This document shows positions 42,926-54,232 of a DNA stretch of 64,000 nt, one piece after another; the first letter of the stretch is position 1, and each line of letters opens with the position of its first letter. Source of the DNA: Halomonas zincidurans B6 (GTDB lineage: Bacteria; Pseudomonadota; Gammaproteobacteria; Pseudomonadales; Halomonadaceae); contig NZ_JNCK01000001.1 of NCBI RefSeq assembly GCF_000731955.1, positions 3,410,001 to 3,474,000 of the forward strand, in the 5' to 3' direction. Below the pieces are notes generated by a model that made no database searches, had not been told where the DNA came from, and saw only the letters and a program-made list of their open reading frames with translations. Both the position numbers and the translations under genes were made by a program.

Positions 42926-43735
42926 ATGACGACGCAAGCTCTACCCACGCTGTTCGTTCCGCACGGGGCCGGCCCCTGTTTTTTCATGACCTGGGAGCCT
43001 GCCGATGCCTGGTCGCGCATGGCAGATTGGCTGCGCGCCGTGCCCGAACGGATCGGCACTCGGCCCAAGGCGGTGCTAGTGGTATCGGGGCACTGGGAGG
43101 CGCCGGTCTTTACGGTGAATGCGCAGCGCGCGCCGCCGCTCTTGTACGACTACAGCGGCTTTCCGCCGCACACCTATGAGTTGACGTATCCGGTGCCCGG
43201 ATCGCCTGCGCTCGCCGAGCGGGTGCAGGCACTGCTCGGCGGTGCCGGCTTTACCAGCGAGGCAGAGTCTGCCCGGGGGCTGGACCATGGGGTGTTCATT
43301 CCCATGAAAGTGATCTATCCGGCGGCGGACGTGCCCATCGTGCAGCTCTCGCTCAGGCAGGGACTGGATCCTGCGGAGCATCTGGCCATGGGGCGGGCAC
43401 TCGCCCCGCTGCGCCGTGAGGGCGTGCTCATCGTCGGTAGCGGCATGAGCTATCACAACATGCGCCGCTTTCGCTTCGACGACTCGACGCTGGATCCGGA
43501 TTCGGTGCGCTTCGATGAATGGCTGGCCGAGACGGTGGCCTTGCCGGCGCCGGCGCGCGAGCAGCGGTTGAGCGATTGGGCGGCGGCCCCCGGTGGTCGT
43601 GCTGCGCATCCGCGCGAGGAGCACTTGCTGCCCCTGCATGTGGTGGCGGGTGCCGCCGGCGTTGATGCCGGCCAGCACGTGTTGCAGGACCGGGTGCTCG
43701 GCAGCCTCCAGTCAGCCTTCATGTTCGGCGGCTAA
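42926..43735 (+). CDS. DODA-type extradiol aromatic ring-opening dioxygenase (YgiD-like)
   Basis: This 269-residue LigB-superfamily protein shows the metal-site histidines of the YgiD/DODA family in PTLFVPHGAG (near residue 13), VVSGHWEAP (near 53) and GSGMSYHNMRRF (near 175), plus a C-terminal EEHLLPLHVVAGA. Family enzymes open catecholic rings such as DOPA, or act on quinone-related aromatics. The ATG at 42926 is nine bases from GGAGG; an ATG at 42917 abuts the ribosome site. It follows the DoxX gene. Unlike the intradiol CatA, this enzyme is not linked to the ben/cat cluster. Confidence 0.83.
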   Translation: MTTQALPTLFVPHGAGPCFFMTWEPADAWSRMADWLRAVPERIGTRPKAVLVVSGHWEAPVFTVNAQRAPPLLYDYSGFPPHTYELTYPVPGSPALAERVQALLGGAGFTSEAESARGLDHGVFIPMKVIYPAADVPIVQLSLRQGLDPAEHLAMGRALAPLRREGVLIVGSGMSYHNMRRFRFDDSTLDPDSVRFDEWLAETVALPAPAREQRLSDWAAAPGGRAAHPREEHLLPLHVVAGAAGVDAGQHVLQDRVLGSLQSAFMFGG

Positions 43736-43794
43736 CGGCGGTATTCGGCTGTCGCCACCGCGAGATCAGGACGGGCCTGGGGGCGCTCGAGCGC

Positions 43795-45621
<1,827 letters not shown>

Positions 45622-45713
45622 GACGGGATCCTGCAGGGAAATAAGGGCCGCATTATAGGGTCAGGCCGTTTCCACTGCTACCTTCGTGAGCCGTGCTTCG
45701 CCGCTGGCGGGGC

Positions 45714-46709
45714 TTACAGCTGACCCAGCAGATGATCGAACAGGCGTCCCGGGCTCCCGGCGAGATGCTGGTTGACGGCGATCCGCGGCAGCGCCAGGGG
45801 GTTGTCGTGACGGCCCAGCCAGCCGCCCTGACCGGCCAGGGCCAGCGAGACCCCGCAGCGATTGACCAGTTGCTGGACGCGCGGCGAGGGCTGGCTGTCC
45901 GGGTAGGCGAAGGCCGCCAGCGGCTCGCGGCACAGCCGGGCCAGTGCCTGGCGCGAGTGGCGCACCTGCCAGCGTATGGCGTCGTCGTCCTGGGTTTCGA
46001 GGGCACGCATGCCGACGCCGCGGGCGCCGAAGCGGATCAACCCGTCCCTTTCGAGCCGCCGAACGCTGAACGCATCGAGCCCTTGGCGAGGCTGGCCGAG
46101 CTCGCCGTGCAGGGCGTCGCCGATGGCCTCGAGGGTGCATGGATCATGCTGGGCGAGTTCCAGCAGGTAGCCCAGCAGGGCCCGGCTGTAGGCCGTGTCG
46201 GGGTGTTTGGGGGGCATGGGCGGCAACGGCAGCCCGGCATCGCCCAGCGCATCGCGAATCCGTGTCGGATGCTGGCGTTGCCACAGGCCTTCGCCGAGGG
46301 TCTCGCGCCAGGCGCCGTGCGGCCGGTGCAGCCAGCCGGTATTGATGAAGATGCTGGCGGGGATCGCGTAATGCTCGAGCAGCGGCGCGGCGACGTCGAG
46401 GGTGTCGCGCCAGCCGCCGTCGAAAGTCAGGCTGATGCACGCCTGAGGGTCGTGGTGGGGCTTGAGGGCGGTATCCAGGCAGACCAGTCGCGACAGCTCG
46501 CTGAGCGTCAGCAGCAGCCGCTCGAAGCGCTCGGGGCCGAGGCACCAGGGGGCGCGATGCGGCAGGCGGGCTTCGCCCTCGCCGGGCAATACCCGCGGCA
46601 GGGCGATGAGTGCGCTACGTCCCCATAGCGGCTCGCTCAGGCTGCGCCGCCAGTGGCCGCGCAGTCGGTACGCCAGATCCTGAGCCAGGGACAGCGCCAG
46701 CCCGGTCAT
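45714..46709 (-). CDS. NodB-fold polysaccharide-deacetylase-like protein, metal site lost
   Basis: This 331-residue protein has the NodB homology fold: CISLTFDGGWRDTLD near residues 91-105, AIPASIFINTG after it, and AFAYPDSQPSPRVQQLV near the C-terminus (the MT3 region). Active enzymes carry TFDD and a HxxxH motif (as in GAHGWSH) as metal ligands. Here the second Asp is Gly98 and the HxxxH region reads FGARGVGMRAL (227-237), with Arg230 and Met234 in place of both His. All three metal ligands are therefore missing and deacetylase activity is unlikely. No signal peptide is seen. It is followed upstream by a glycosyltransferase-like gene on the same strand, 114 bp away. Confidence 0.72.
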   Translation of the reverse strand: MTGLALSLAQDLAYRLRGHWRRSLSEPLWGRSALIALPRVLPGEGEARLPHRAPWCLGPERFERLLLTLSELSRLVCLDTALKPHHDPQACISLTFDGGWRDTLDVAAPLLEHYAIPASIFINTGWLHRPHGAWRETLGEGLWQRQHPTRIRDALGDAGLPLPPMPPKHPDTAYSRALLGYLLELAQHDPCTLEAIGDALHGELGQPRQGLDAFSVRRLERDGLIRFGARGVGMRALETQDDDAIRWQVRHSRQALARLCREPLAAFAYPDSQPSPRVQQLVNRCGVSLALAGQGGWLGRHDNPLALPRIAVNQHLAGSPGRLFDHLLGQL

Positions 46710-46823
46710 CGTCCGGCTCCAACCGCTAACGCGCTACGACCAAGCATGCTGCTTTACTCCTTGTGCCCCACCGGCACAGCACATACCAGTAACCGACATT
46801 TTACCGCCAACCACACGCCAGTA

Positions 46824-47387
46824 CTAACTCACCGATCGTCGGCACTCCTCGGGCCGGCATTGCAGCACCCGGGCATGGCAGGCTTGCAGGCGGCCCAGCA
46901 GGTCGCGCTCGGCTCGGCCTTCGAGTTCAGGGTCGAAGCCGCCGAGACGTTCGAACCAGACCCGCTGTACGGCGAATACCTGGGTATGGAGTCGGGCCCG
47001 GCCGATGCGCGAGAGCCAGGCGGAGACGGACCGGCGCTCGGCGACCAGAACCAGCGCGTCCCAGGCCTGGAGACGCAGCGCCTGGTCGATCTCGTGCAGC
47101 CAGGTGTCCGAGAGCTCGCTGGGCGACTCGATGAACACCAGTACGTCGCCATGACTGCAATTGGCGGCGGCATTGAGCCGCGCGCCGCGGGCCATGCCCG
47201 ACAACGTCAAGGTCCGGGCACCGTAACGCTCCGCCAGCTTGCCCAGGGAGAGACGCGGGCGGTCGACGATGAACCAGCGTTCGACCTCACCATCGAGCCG
47301 CTCGGCCAGCTTTTCCAAGGCGGCCAGGCAGCGTTCTGCGCGGCTGTAGCCTCGTCGAAAATCAATGACCACACTGTATGTATTCAT
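46824..47387 (-). CDS. GT2-like glycosyltransferase-fold protein without DxD
   Basis: This 187-residue protein resembles the GT-A domain of family 2 glycosyltransferases of the rSAM/selenodomain-associated transferase 2 type: YSVVIDFRRGYSRAERC at the start and GMARGARLNAAANCSHGDVLVFIESPS at 64-90. In active members the last segment ends FLHADT or FLDADT; here it reads FIESPS (85-90), so the DxD metal and sugar-nucleotide motif is absent. The length is short for the family. ATG at 47387; the open frame continues upstream without similarity. Together with the neighbouring NodB-like protein it may form a non-catalytic glycan-binding or scaffold pair. Confidence 0.6.
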   Translation of the reverse strand: MNTYSVVIDFRRGYSRAERCLAALEKLAERLDGEVERWFIVDRPRLSLGKLAERYGARTLTLSGMARGARLNAAANCSHGDVLVFIESPSELSDTWLHEIDQALRLQAWDALVLVAERRSVSAWLSRIGRARLHTQVFAVQRVWFERLGGFDPELEGRAERDLLGRLQACHARVLQCRPEECRRSVS

Positions 47388-47704
47388 GAGCCTGGTGACC
47401 TGGAATCCGAAGGGCCCGGTTACCGTGACGCTTGCATAGGCCGTCCGGTGCCACGATGTGCAACGCATTATTGCCAATTCATCGCAATTGCCAATGTCTC
47501 GCAGGTCTCTATTCTCTCCCCTTGTCTACTGCGATAGTTATGTAAAGAAGAGTAGCTCTGAGTTTCCAGACGTTTCAATTGGCCGGCTGGCTGATTTTGT
47601 GAGCTCTCATGGTTGGTTTTCATCGAGTGCGCAAGGTTGAGGCGCTTAACCCGGCGGCGCGTTTCTGATAACTGGCGGGCGGATCAGTCTGTGCGTCGCC
47701 GCTG

Positions 47705-47721
47705 TGAACCGGAATGGTGCA
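47705..47721. promoter_or_regulatory. NtrC-like binding site upstream of glnA (distal)
   Basis: TGAACC-GGAAT-GGTGCA matches the NtrC dyad TGCACC-N5-GGTGCA at 11 of 12 positions. It lies about 180 bp upstream of the sigma-54 promoter of glnA, a normal enhancer distance. Confidence 0.65.
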
Positions 47722-47765
47722 TGAAAGGAGGTTTGCGCTCAATCATGGTGCATTGGCGGAAGCCC

Positions 47766-47782
47766 TGCACCGCCATGATGCG
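47766..47782. promoter_or_regulatory. NtrC-like binding site upstream of glnA (proximal)
   Basis: TGCACC-GCCAT-GATGCG keeps the perfect left half of the NtrC dyad and part of the right half. It is 61 bp (about six helical turns) from the distal site, so two NtrC dimers would lie on the same face of the DNA. Confidence 0.55.
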
Positions 47783-47884
47783 ACATCGGCCATTCGGGGC
47801 GCCCTCAAAGGCCTTCGTCCGGGGGCGCTTTCTTCACTATATTCATTGGTCTGGCCAGGATTCGCGATTGTTGTTGCGCCATTT

Positions 47885-47900
47885 TGGCACGGCTTCTGCA
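47885..47900 (+). promoter_or_regulatory. Sigma-54 promoter of glnA
   Basis: TGGCACG-GCTT-CTGCA matches the sigma-54 consensus TGGCACG-N4-TTGCA except for one base, with correct spacing of the GG (-24) and GC (-12) elements. Transcription should start near 47911, leaving a leader of about 90 bases before glnA. The rest of the 612-bp gap 47388-47999 holds no gene I can support. Confidence 0.85.
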
Positions 47901-47999
47901 TTCGTTTTTGTCAGAAATGGCATGCATGGGCAATCCGCGCCCCGACGTGCTAAAACGACGCTGGACACGCAAGCCAATGGCTCATCTATGGAGGACACC

Positions 48000-49406
48000 A
48001 TGTCTGAGAAGACTCTAGCCCTGATCGAAGAACACGACGTCAAGTGGGTCGACCTGCGCTTTACCGACACCAAGGGCAAGGAGCAACACGTCACGATTCC
48101 GGCCAGTGCGGTCGATGATGAGTTCTTCGAGGACGGTCAGATGTTCGACGGCTCTTCCATCGAAGGCTGGAAGGGCATCAATGAATCCGACATGATCCTG
48201 CGCCCCGAAGACGGCACCGGCTTCCTCGATCCGTTCACCGAAGACGCGACCCTGGTGCTGCGTTGCGACATCATCGAACCGTCGACCATGCAGGGTTACG
48301 AGCGCGATCCGCGCTCCATCGCCAAGCGCGCGGAAGCCTATCTGGGCTCCACCGGCCTGGGCGATACCGCCTTCTTCGGCCCCGAGCCGGAATTCTTCAT
48401 CTTCGACGAGGTGCACTGGAAGGCCGACATCGAAGGCGCCATGTACAAGATCACGTCCGAGGAGGGCGCCTGGTCGACCGATCGCAAGATCGAAGGCGGC
48501 AACCTGGCGCACCGTCCGCGGGTCAAGGGCGGCTACTTCCCGGTCCCGCCGGTGGATAGCTTCCACGACATACGCAGCGCGATGTGCAACACCCTCGAGG
48601 CGATCGGCCAGAGCGTCGAAGTGCATCACCACGAAGTGGCCAACGCCGGCCAGAACGAGATCGGCGTCAAGTTCAACACCCTGGTCAAGAAGGCCGACGA
48701 GGTCCAGGAACTCAAGTACGTGGTCCATAACGTGGCCCATGCCTATGGCAAGACCGCGACCTTCATGCCCAAGCCGCTGGTCGGCGACAACGGCTCCGGC
48801 ATGCATGTTCACTCCTCCTTCTGGAAGAATGGCGAGAACCAGTTCGCCGGCGACGAATACGCCGGGCTCTCCGAGACGGCGCTGTACTACATCGGCGGCA
48901 TCATCAAGCATGCGCGGGCGCTGAACGCCTTCACCAACGCTTCGACCAACTCCTACAAGCGGTTGGTGCCGGGCTTCGAGGCGCCGGTCATGCTCGCCTA
49001 CAGTGCGCGCAACCGCAGTGCATCGATCCGCATTCCGTACACCGCCAGCCCCAAGGGCAAGCGCGTCGAGTGCCGCTTTCCCGACCCTACCGCCAACCCG
49101 TACCTGGCGTTCGCGGCGATGCTGATGGCCGGCATCGACGGGGTGAAAAACAAGATCCATCCTGGCGACGCGATGGACAAGAACCTGTACGACCTGCCGC
49201 CGGAAGAGGGCAAGTCGGTGCCGACCGTGGCCAGCAGCCTGGAGCAGGCGCTGGAAGCGCTCGACAAGGACCGCGCGTTCCTGACCGAGGGCGGGGTGTT
49301 CACCGACGACACGATCGATGCCTACATCGCGCTCAAGGGCGAGGACGTCGAGCGCCTGCGCATGACCACCCACCCGGTGGAGTTCGATCTCTACTACAGC
49401 TGCTGA
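48000..49406 (+). CDS. glnA: Glutamine synthetase, type I
   Basis: This 468-residue enzyme makes glutamine from glutamate, ammonia and ATP as a dodecamer. It has the N-terminal beta-grasp (MFDGSSIEGW), the catalytic barrel (FGPEPEFFIFD, NAGQNEIG, KPLVGDNGSGMH) and Tyr397 in KNLYDLPPE, the adenylylation site of the proteobacterial enzyme. The ATG follows TGGAGGACACC. A sigma-54 promoter and two NtrC-like sites lie upstream, a strong terminator follows, and ntrB-ntrC lie downstream after one gene. Confidence 0.97.
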   Translation: MSEKTLALIEEHDVKWVDLRFTDTKGKEQHVTIPASAVDDEFFEDGQMFDGSSIEGWKGINESDMILRPEDGTGFLDPFTEDATLVLRCDIIEPSTMQGYERDPRSIAKRAEAYLGSTGLGDTAFFGPEPEFFIFDEVHWKADIEGAMYKITSEEGAWSTDRKIEGGNLAHRPRVKGGYFPVPPVDSFHDIRSAMCNTLEAIGQSVEVHHHEVANAGQNEIGVKFNTLVKKADEVQELKYVVHNVAHAYGKTATFMPKPLVGDNGSGMHVHSSFWKNGENQFAGDEYAGLSETALYYIGGIIKHARALNAFTNASTNSYKRLVPGFEAPVMLAYSARNRSASIRIPYTASPKGKRVECRFPDPTANPYLAFAAMLMAGIDGVKNKIHPGDAMDKNLYDLPPEEGKSVPTVASSLEQALEALDKDRAFLTEGGVFTDDTIDAYIALKGEDVERLRMTTHPVEFDLYYSC

Positions 49407-49439
49407 GCGGCCGAGCGACACCGATCGCCGGATCATCGA

Positions 49440-49465
49440 GGCCCGCCTTTCTGGCGGGCCTTTTT
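49440..49465 (+). terminator. Rho-independent terminator after glnA
   Basis: GGCCCGCC-TTTCT-GGCGGGCC followed by TTTTT forms a perfect 8-bp GC stem with a T-run 34 bp after the glnA stop. It separates glnA from the DUF4124-ntrB-ntrC genes, although read-through would still supply them. Confidence 0.93.
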
Positions 49466-49537
49466 GCATTACACTGGCGGATATCGCCAATCGCGCAAGT
49501 GGTGGCGACGCGGCGCTAGGCAAAGGAGTGAAGGGGC

Positions 49538-50158
49538 ATGATCAAGCGCGTTTTCACGGTTGTGCTGCCGTGCGCCATTGCGCTGGGAATAGAGGGAATA
49601 GGGGGAATAGAGAGTGCCGAGGCGGCCAGCGTCTACCGTACGACCGATGCGCAAGGCAACGTGGTATTTACCGACAAGTCGGTCGACAACGCCGAACGGG
49701 TCGATCTCGAGCCGTTGACCGTGGTGCCCGCCGTGGGAGTCGATGTCGCGCCGCCGCCCACGCAGCGTGCCGAGCCGGCTGCCTCGCGCGCCGGGCAGCC
49801 GTTCATGCCCTATTCCACCTTCCGTATCGCCGCGCCCGAGGATGGGCAGACCCTGCCCACCGGCGCCGCCGGGAACGTTCAGGTACGACTGACCATCGAG
49901 CCGACGCTGCGCGAGGATAACCAGGTACGCTTGCTGGTCGATGGCGTGGTAAGCCAGTCGGCCCTGAACAGCAGCGCGTTCATGCTCACCAACCTGGACC
50001 GCGGCGAATATACCCTGGTCGCCGAATTGCTCGATGCCGCCGGCCAGGTGCGCCACCGCAGTGCGCCGGTCACCCTCTACGTGCAGCGCGCCAGCGTCAA
50101 TCTGCCGGCCAATCCCAACAACCCCGCCGGCCTGCCACCGAGCCGCACCGGCAATTAA
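49538..50158 (+). CDS. DUF4124 domain-containing exported protein
   Basis: This 206-residue protein has a signal peptide (MIKRVFTVVLPCAIALGIEG...SAEAA) and then SVYRTTDAQGNVVFTDKSVDNAE, the typical DUF4124 start. The middle is Pro/Ala-rich. The second half (YSTFRIAAPEDGQTLPTGAAGNVQVRLTIEP) resembles an Ig-like beta-sandwich. It is expected in the periplasm; function unknown. Exported DUF4124 proteins are often found between glnA and ntrB in gammaproteobacteria. The signal-peptide region is encoded by a GGGAATAG-type micro-repeat (49588-49613). Confidence 0.85.
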   Translation: MIKRVFTVVLPCAIALGIEGIGGIESAEAASVYRTTDAQGNVVFTDKSVDNAERVDLEPLTVVPAVGVDVAPPPTQRAEPAASRAGQPFMPYSTFRIAAPEDGQTLPTGAAGNVQVRLTIEPTLREDNQVRLLVDGVVSQSALNSSAFMLTNLDRGEYTLVAELLDAAGQVRHRSAPVTLYVQRASVNLPANPNNPAGLPPSRTGN

Positions 50159-50231
50159 CGGGTGTCGCTCCCTTCATTTCTGCACGCCGCGTTGTGTGTG
50201 CCGCGCCATCAAGCAGCTTTCCTCGTCTCGA

Positions 50232-50248
50232 TGCACCATAATAGTGCA
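50232..50248. promoter_or_regulatory. NtrC-like binding site upstream of ntrB
   Basis: TGCACC-ATAAT-AGTGCA matches the NtrC dyad at 11 of 12 positions. It is centred about 63 bp upstream of the -24 element of a sigma-54-type promoter for ntrB, and implies autoregulation of ntrBC. Confidence 0.72.
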
Positions 50249-50300
50249 GTGCGCCCCGACGCCCTGTCCGCCATCCCGCTCGTTGCGGGCCTGGCCAGAC

Positions 50301-50316
50301 TGGCGCGTATCTTGCA
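50301..50316 (+). promoter_or_regulatory. Sigma-54 promoter of ntrBC
   Basis: TGGCGCG-TATC-TTGCA differs from the sigma-54 consensus only at one base and has the right -24/-12 spacing. The predicted start is near 50327, just 14 bases before the ntrB start codon. Confidence 0.75.
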
Positions 50317-50340
50317 AACACCAAGCTAACGGATCTCAGG

Positions 50341-51399
50341 ATGTCGAGACGCGCCATGTACCAACGCTTGCTGGAAAACCTGACCACGGCGGTCGTGCTG
50401 CTCGACGGGGCGTTACGCGCACGCTGGCTGAACCCGGCCGCCGAAGCGTTGCTGGCGGTGAGCCGCAGTCGGGTCGAGGGGACGCGTCTGGAATGCCTGG
50501 AAGGCGAAGGCGGGGCGATCGCCGAGGTGTTGCGCAAGGCGCTCGAGGAAAACCACCCTTTCACTCAGCGCGAGGCCATATTGCTGCTGGCCGGCGGCGA
50601 GGCGATCACCGTCGACTTCACCGTCACGCCGTTGTCGGACGCCGAGTTGCTGCTCGAGATCGAACCCCGCGACCGGCTGCTGCGCATCTCCCGCGAGGAA
50701 GCGCTGGTCACCCGTCAGGAGACCATCAAGGTGCTGTCGCGGGGCCTGGCCCACGAGATCAAGAATCCGCTGGGCGGGATTCGCGGCGCGGCGCAACTGC
50801 TCGAGCGCGACCTGCCCGACCCGCAGTTGGCCGAGTTCACCCGGGTGATCGTCGAGGAAGCCGACCGGCTGCGCGACCTGGTCGATCGCATGCTCGGCCC
50901 CAACCACCTGGTCCGCCACGAGCCGCTCAACGTGCACCGAGTGCTCGAACGGGTACGCGCGCTGCTCGAGGCCGAGCACCCCCGAGTCGCCTACGTGCGT
51001 GACTACGACCCCAGCCTGCCCGAGCTGCACGGCGACGAGTCGCAGTTGATCCAGGCGGTGCTCAACGTGGCACGCAACGCCGTCCAGGCGATGGATGAAA
51101 GCGGCACGCCCACCCCGCGGCTGACGCTGCGCACCCGGGCCCGGCGGCAGTTCACACTGGGCGCCGAGCGCCACCGCCTGGTCTGCGAGGTGGCGATCGT
51201 CGACAACGGCCCGGGGATTCCCGCGGCGCTGCGCGACACGCTGTTCTATCCGATGGTCTCGGGGCGTGCCGAGGGCAGCGGCCTGGGGCTGTCGATCGCC
51301 CAGTCGATCCTGCATCAGCATCAGGGGCTGGTCGAGTGCGACTCGCATCCCGGCTGTACCGAGTTTCGCCTGCTGATGCCGCTGGATGCCCATCAGTGA
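50341..51399 (+). CDS. ntrB: Nitrogen regulation sensor kinase/phosphatase NtrB (GlnL)
   Basis: This 352-residue cytoplasmic sensor has a PAS-like N-terminal half, the phosphorylated His138 in GLAHEIKNPLGGIRGAAQLL, an N box (NVARNAVQAM), G1 (VDNGPGIP) and G2 (GSGLGLS). It phosphorylates or dephosphorylates NtrC in response to PII and 2-oxoglutarate. It has its own sigma-54-type promoter and NtrC site. ntrC follows 87 bp downstream. Confidence 0.96.
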   Translation: MSRRAMYQRLLENLTTAVVLLDGALRARWLNPAAEALLAVSRSRVEGTRLECLEGEGGAIAEVLRKALEENHPFTQREAILLLAGGEAITVDFTVTPLSDAELLLEIEPRDRLLRISREEALVTRQETIKVLSRGLAHEIKNPLGGIRGAAQLLERDLPDPQLAEFTRVIVEEADRLRDLVDRMLGPNHLVRHEPLNVHRVLERVRALLEAEHPRVAYVRDYDPSLPELHGDESQLIQAVLNVARNAVQAMDESGTPTPRLTLRTRARRQFTLGAERHRLVCEVAIVDNGPGIPAALRDTLFYPMVSGRAEGSGLGLSIAQSILHQHQGLVECDSHPGCTEFRLLMPLDAHQ

Positions 51400-51486
51400 C
51401 CGGGGCGGAACATTGCCAGAGCGCCGGACGTGCCGAGACTGCGACCATCGCCGAAGGCGAAACCATGCGACCCGCTGGAGGGCTTT

Positions 51487-52896
<1,410 letters not shown>

Positions 52897-52898
52897 AA

Positions 52899-53000
52899 AT
52901 GCTCCGAAGCGGCGGAACTGCTGGGCTGGGGGCGCAATACGCGCTCTTTACAAGGGCCTGCAAGCTCAAGGTATTGCTGCCGGCGCTGGCCGAGGATTAA
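52899..53000 (+). pseudogene. Decayed tandem duplicate of the ntrC 3' end
   Basis: From 52905 the sequence CGAAGCGGCGGAACTGCTGG repeats ntrC bases from 52811 onward nearly exactly, continues through GGGCTGGGGGCGCAA, then differs by a small insertion (GCGCTCTTTACAAGGGCCTG against GCTGACGCG), and ends again with CAAGCTCAAGGTATTGCTGC and a stop. The copied part is the Fis-type DNA-binding tail. A 33-codon frame (52899-53000) crosses it in another reading frame before returning to KLKVLLPALAED. Its stop overlaps the end of the convergent toxin gene. Confidence 0.85.
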
Positions 53001-53323
53001 CCGCCGAGCAGGCGGCGTGCAAGCAGGCGCTGCATATCGCGTCGGCTGTCGGCGATGAGGTAGATCACGACCCGGTTACCATGCAGGCGATAGAGGATGC
53101 GTGCGGGAGGCTCGACCAACTGGCGATAGTCGCGAATGCCGAGTTCGAGCAGTTCCTTGGGGTGGCCGCCGCGCACGGGAAACTCGGATAGCGATTGCAT
53201 GCGCGCCTGCAAGCGATCGAGCACGCCATCGGCGGCGGCGGGTGAATCGGTGTCGGCGATGAAGTCGTACAGTTCGCGCAGGTCAGCGGCTGCCGAGCGC
53301 GTCAGTTGTACGTGGTGGCTCAA
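52997..53323 (-). CDS. ParE/RelE-family toxin
   Basis: This 108-residue protein has the RelE/ParE fold pattern: HHVQLTRSAAADLRELYDFIA at the N-terminus, a helical hairpin with Leu/Arg repeats, and DYRQLVEPPARILYRLHGNRVVIYLIADSRRD at the C-terminal half. ParE-type toxins block gyrase and RelE-type toxins cleave mRNA; the sequence leans to ParE. The start is TTG, overlapping the antitoxin stop (TTGA), so the pair is translationally coupled. Its stop codon lies in the decayed ntrC duplicate. Confidence 0.82.
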   Translation of the reverse strand: MSHHVQLTRSAAADLRELYDFIADTDSPAAADGVLDRLQARMQSLSEFPVRGGHPKELLELGIRDYRQLVEPPARILYRLHGNRVVIYLIADSRRDMQRLLARRLLGG

Positions 53324-53595
53324 TGCTCGTCGTCCCGCGACTGGATCGCCGCGAAAGCGTCTTCGGCGTCGATGGTCTCGTCGCGCTCCACCTCGCGATT
53401 GCCCATTGCCAGAATCTTCAGCAGCGCCAGGGTCTCCTGGGTCTGTTCGTAACTTCTGATGTCCTGCACCACCATTTTGGCTTCGCCGTTCTGGGTGATG
53501 ACCATGGGCTCGCGCAGTTCGTTGAGCGACCTGGCGACATCGGAGGCATGGGCCTTGAGATAGCTGATCGGCTTGATGTGCTCGGAGTATTTCAT
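53320..53595 (-). CDS. YefM/Phd-family antitoxin
   Basis: This 91-residue protein has the Phd/YefM N-terminal DNA-binding domain (KPISYLKAHASDVARSLNELREPMVITQNGEAKMVVQDIRSYEQ) and a C-terminal tail that should bind and neutralise the toxin. It is the first gene of the toxin-antitoxin operon and overlaps the toxin by 4 bp. As for the family, it probably represses its own promoter, although I saw no clear dyad in the 55 bp upstream. Confidence 0.85.
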   Translation of the reverse strand: MKYSEHIKPISYLKAHASDVARSLNELREPMVITQNGEAKMVVQDIRSYEQTQETLALLKILAMGNREVERDETIDAEDAFAAIQSRDDEH

Positions 53596-53650
53596 AAGGT
53601 GGATTCGCCAAGGTGAATATGACCGAATTTAGTCTTTTTTTGGTCAGGGC

Positions 53651-54013
53651 TCAAGCCGTATGTTGAGTCTGCTGCATCAGCGTCGTCAGCGCTCGCTCCA
53701 AACAAGCGAAGCCGACGCGCTCCTGCTCCAGACGCACCCGCTCGCCCCAGGCATCGCCGCGCAGGGCAGTGAACAGGGCGAACTCATCCTCGGTCAGGCG
53801 GCTGGGGGTAAGGAGGCGTCGTCGAGACGCTGGCGCAGGTGAAATAGCCAATCGTCGAGCAGGGCGGCCAGGGCCTGCTCGGGATGGCTGCGTACATTGG
53901 GGGATGATGAAAGTGCGGTGCAAGAAGCCGATCACCATGGGCGCATGCTCGGCGCGCAGTAGTGTCCAGGCGGGATGGGAGCGGTGCAGATAACGCAGAT
54001 GATCGAAGTCCAT
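53651..54013 (-). pseudogene. Frameshifted remnant of a DUF3375 (Wadjet JetA-like) gene
   Basis: The first 34 residues, MDFDHLRYLHRSHPAW...FLHRTFI, match the start of DUF3375 proteins, the JetA (MukF-like) subunit of Wadjet systems. After a run of five C (complement of 53899-53903) the frame shifts; the other frame continues with NVRSHPEQALAALLDDWLFHL, again as in DUF3375, and then stops at 53793-53795. The original frame goes on with LTEDEFALFTALRGDAWGER to a stop at 53651; I cannot place that part. Removing one C would restore the first junction. No jetB, jetC or jetD genes are nearby, so this is a relic. Confidence 0.65.
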
Positions 54014-54232
54014 GACTGTAAGATACTGCAAGGGATAACTCAGCCCAAGCCGCTGCTTTTATGCTTGGCTGTAGAAACCTATGAGGTTATTTCATGCAGA
54101 GGAGGGACAGTTCTCGTACCTGTAGGCCTGCGGTCATAAGGTGGAAAGCAGCGCCAGTTATCTTCAAGATGGGGCGTAAGAGCGAAAATTGCGGGAAGCA
54201 ATGCCCATTCCAACGAGGGAGGAAATTGGACA

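Noticed and set aside
53651..54013. A functional Wadjet defence system
   Set aside because: Only a frameshifted fragment of a JetA-like gene is present, without jetB, jetC or jetD.
54094..54232. Short ORF ahead of the aldolase gene
   Set aside because: It runs out of frame into the aldolase coding region, is Arg/Cys-rich and looks like a shadow frame; the strong ribosome site belongs to the aldolase ATG at 54233.
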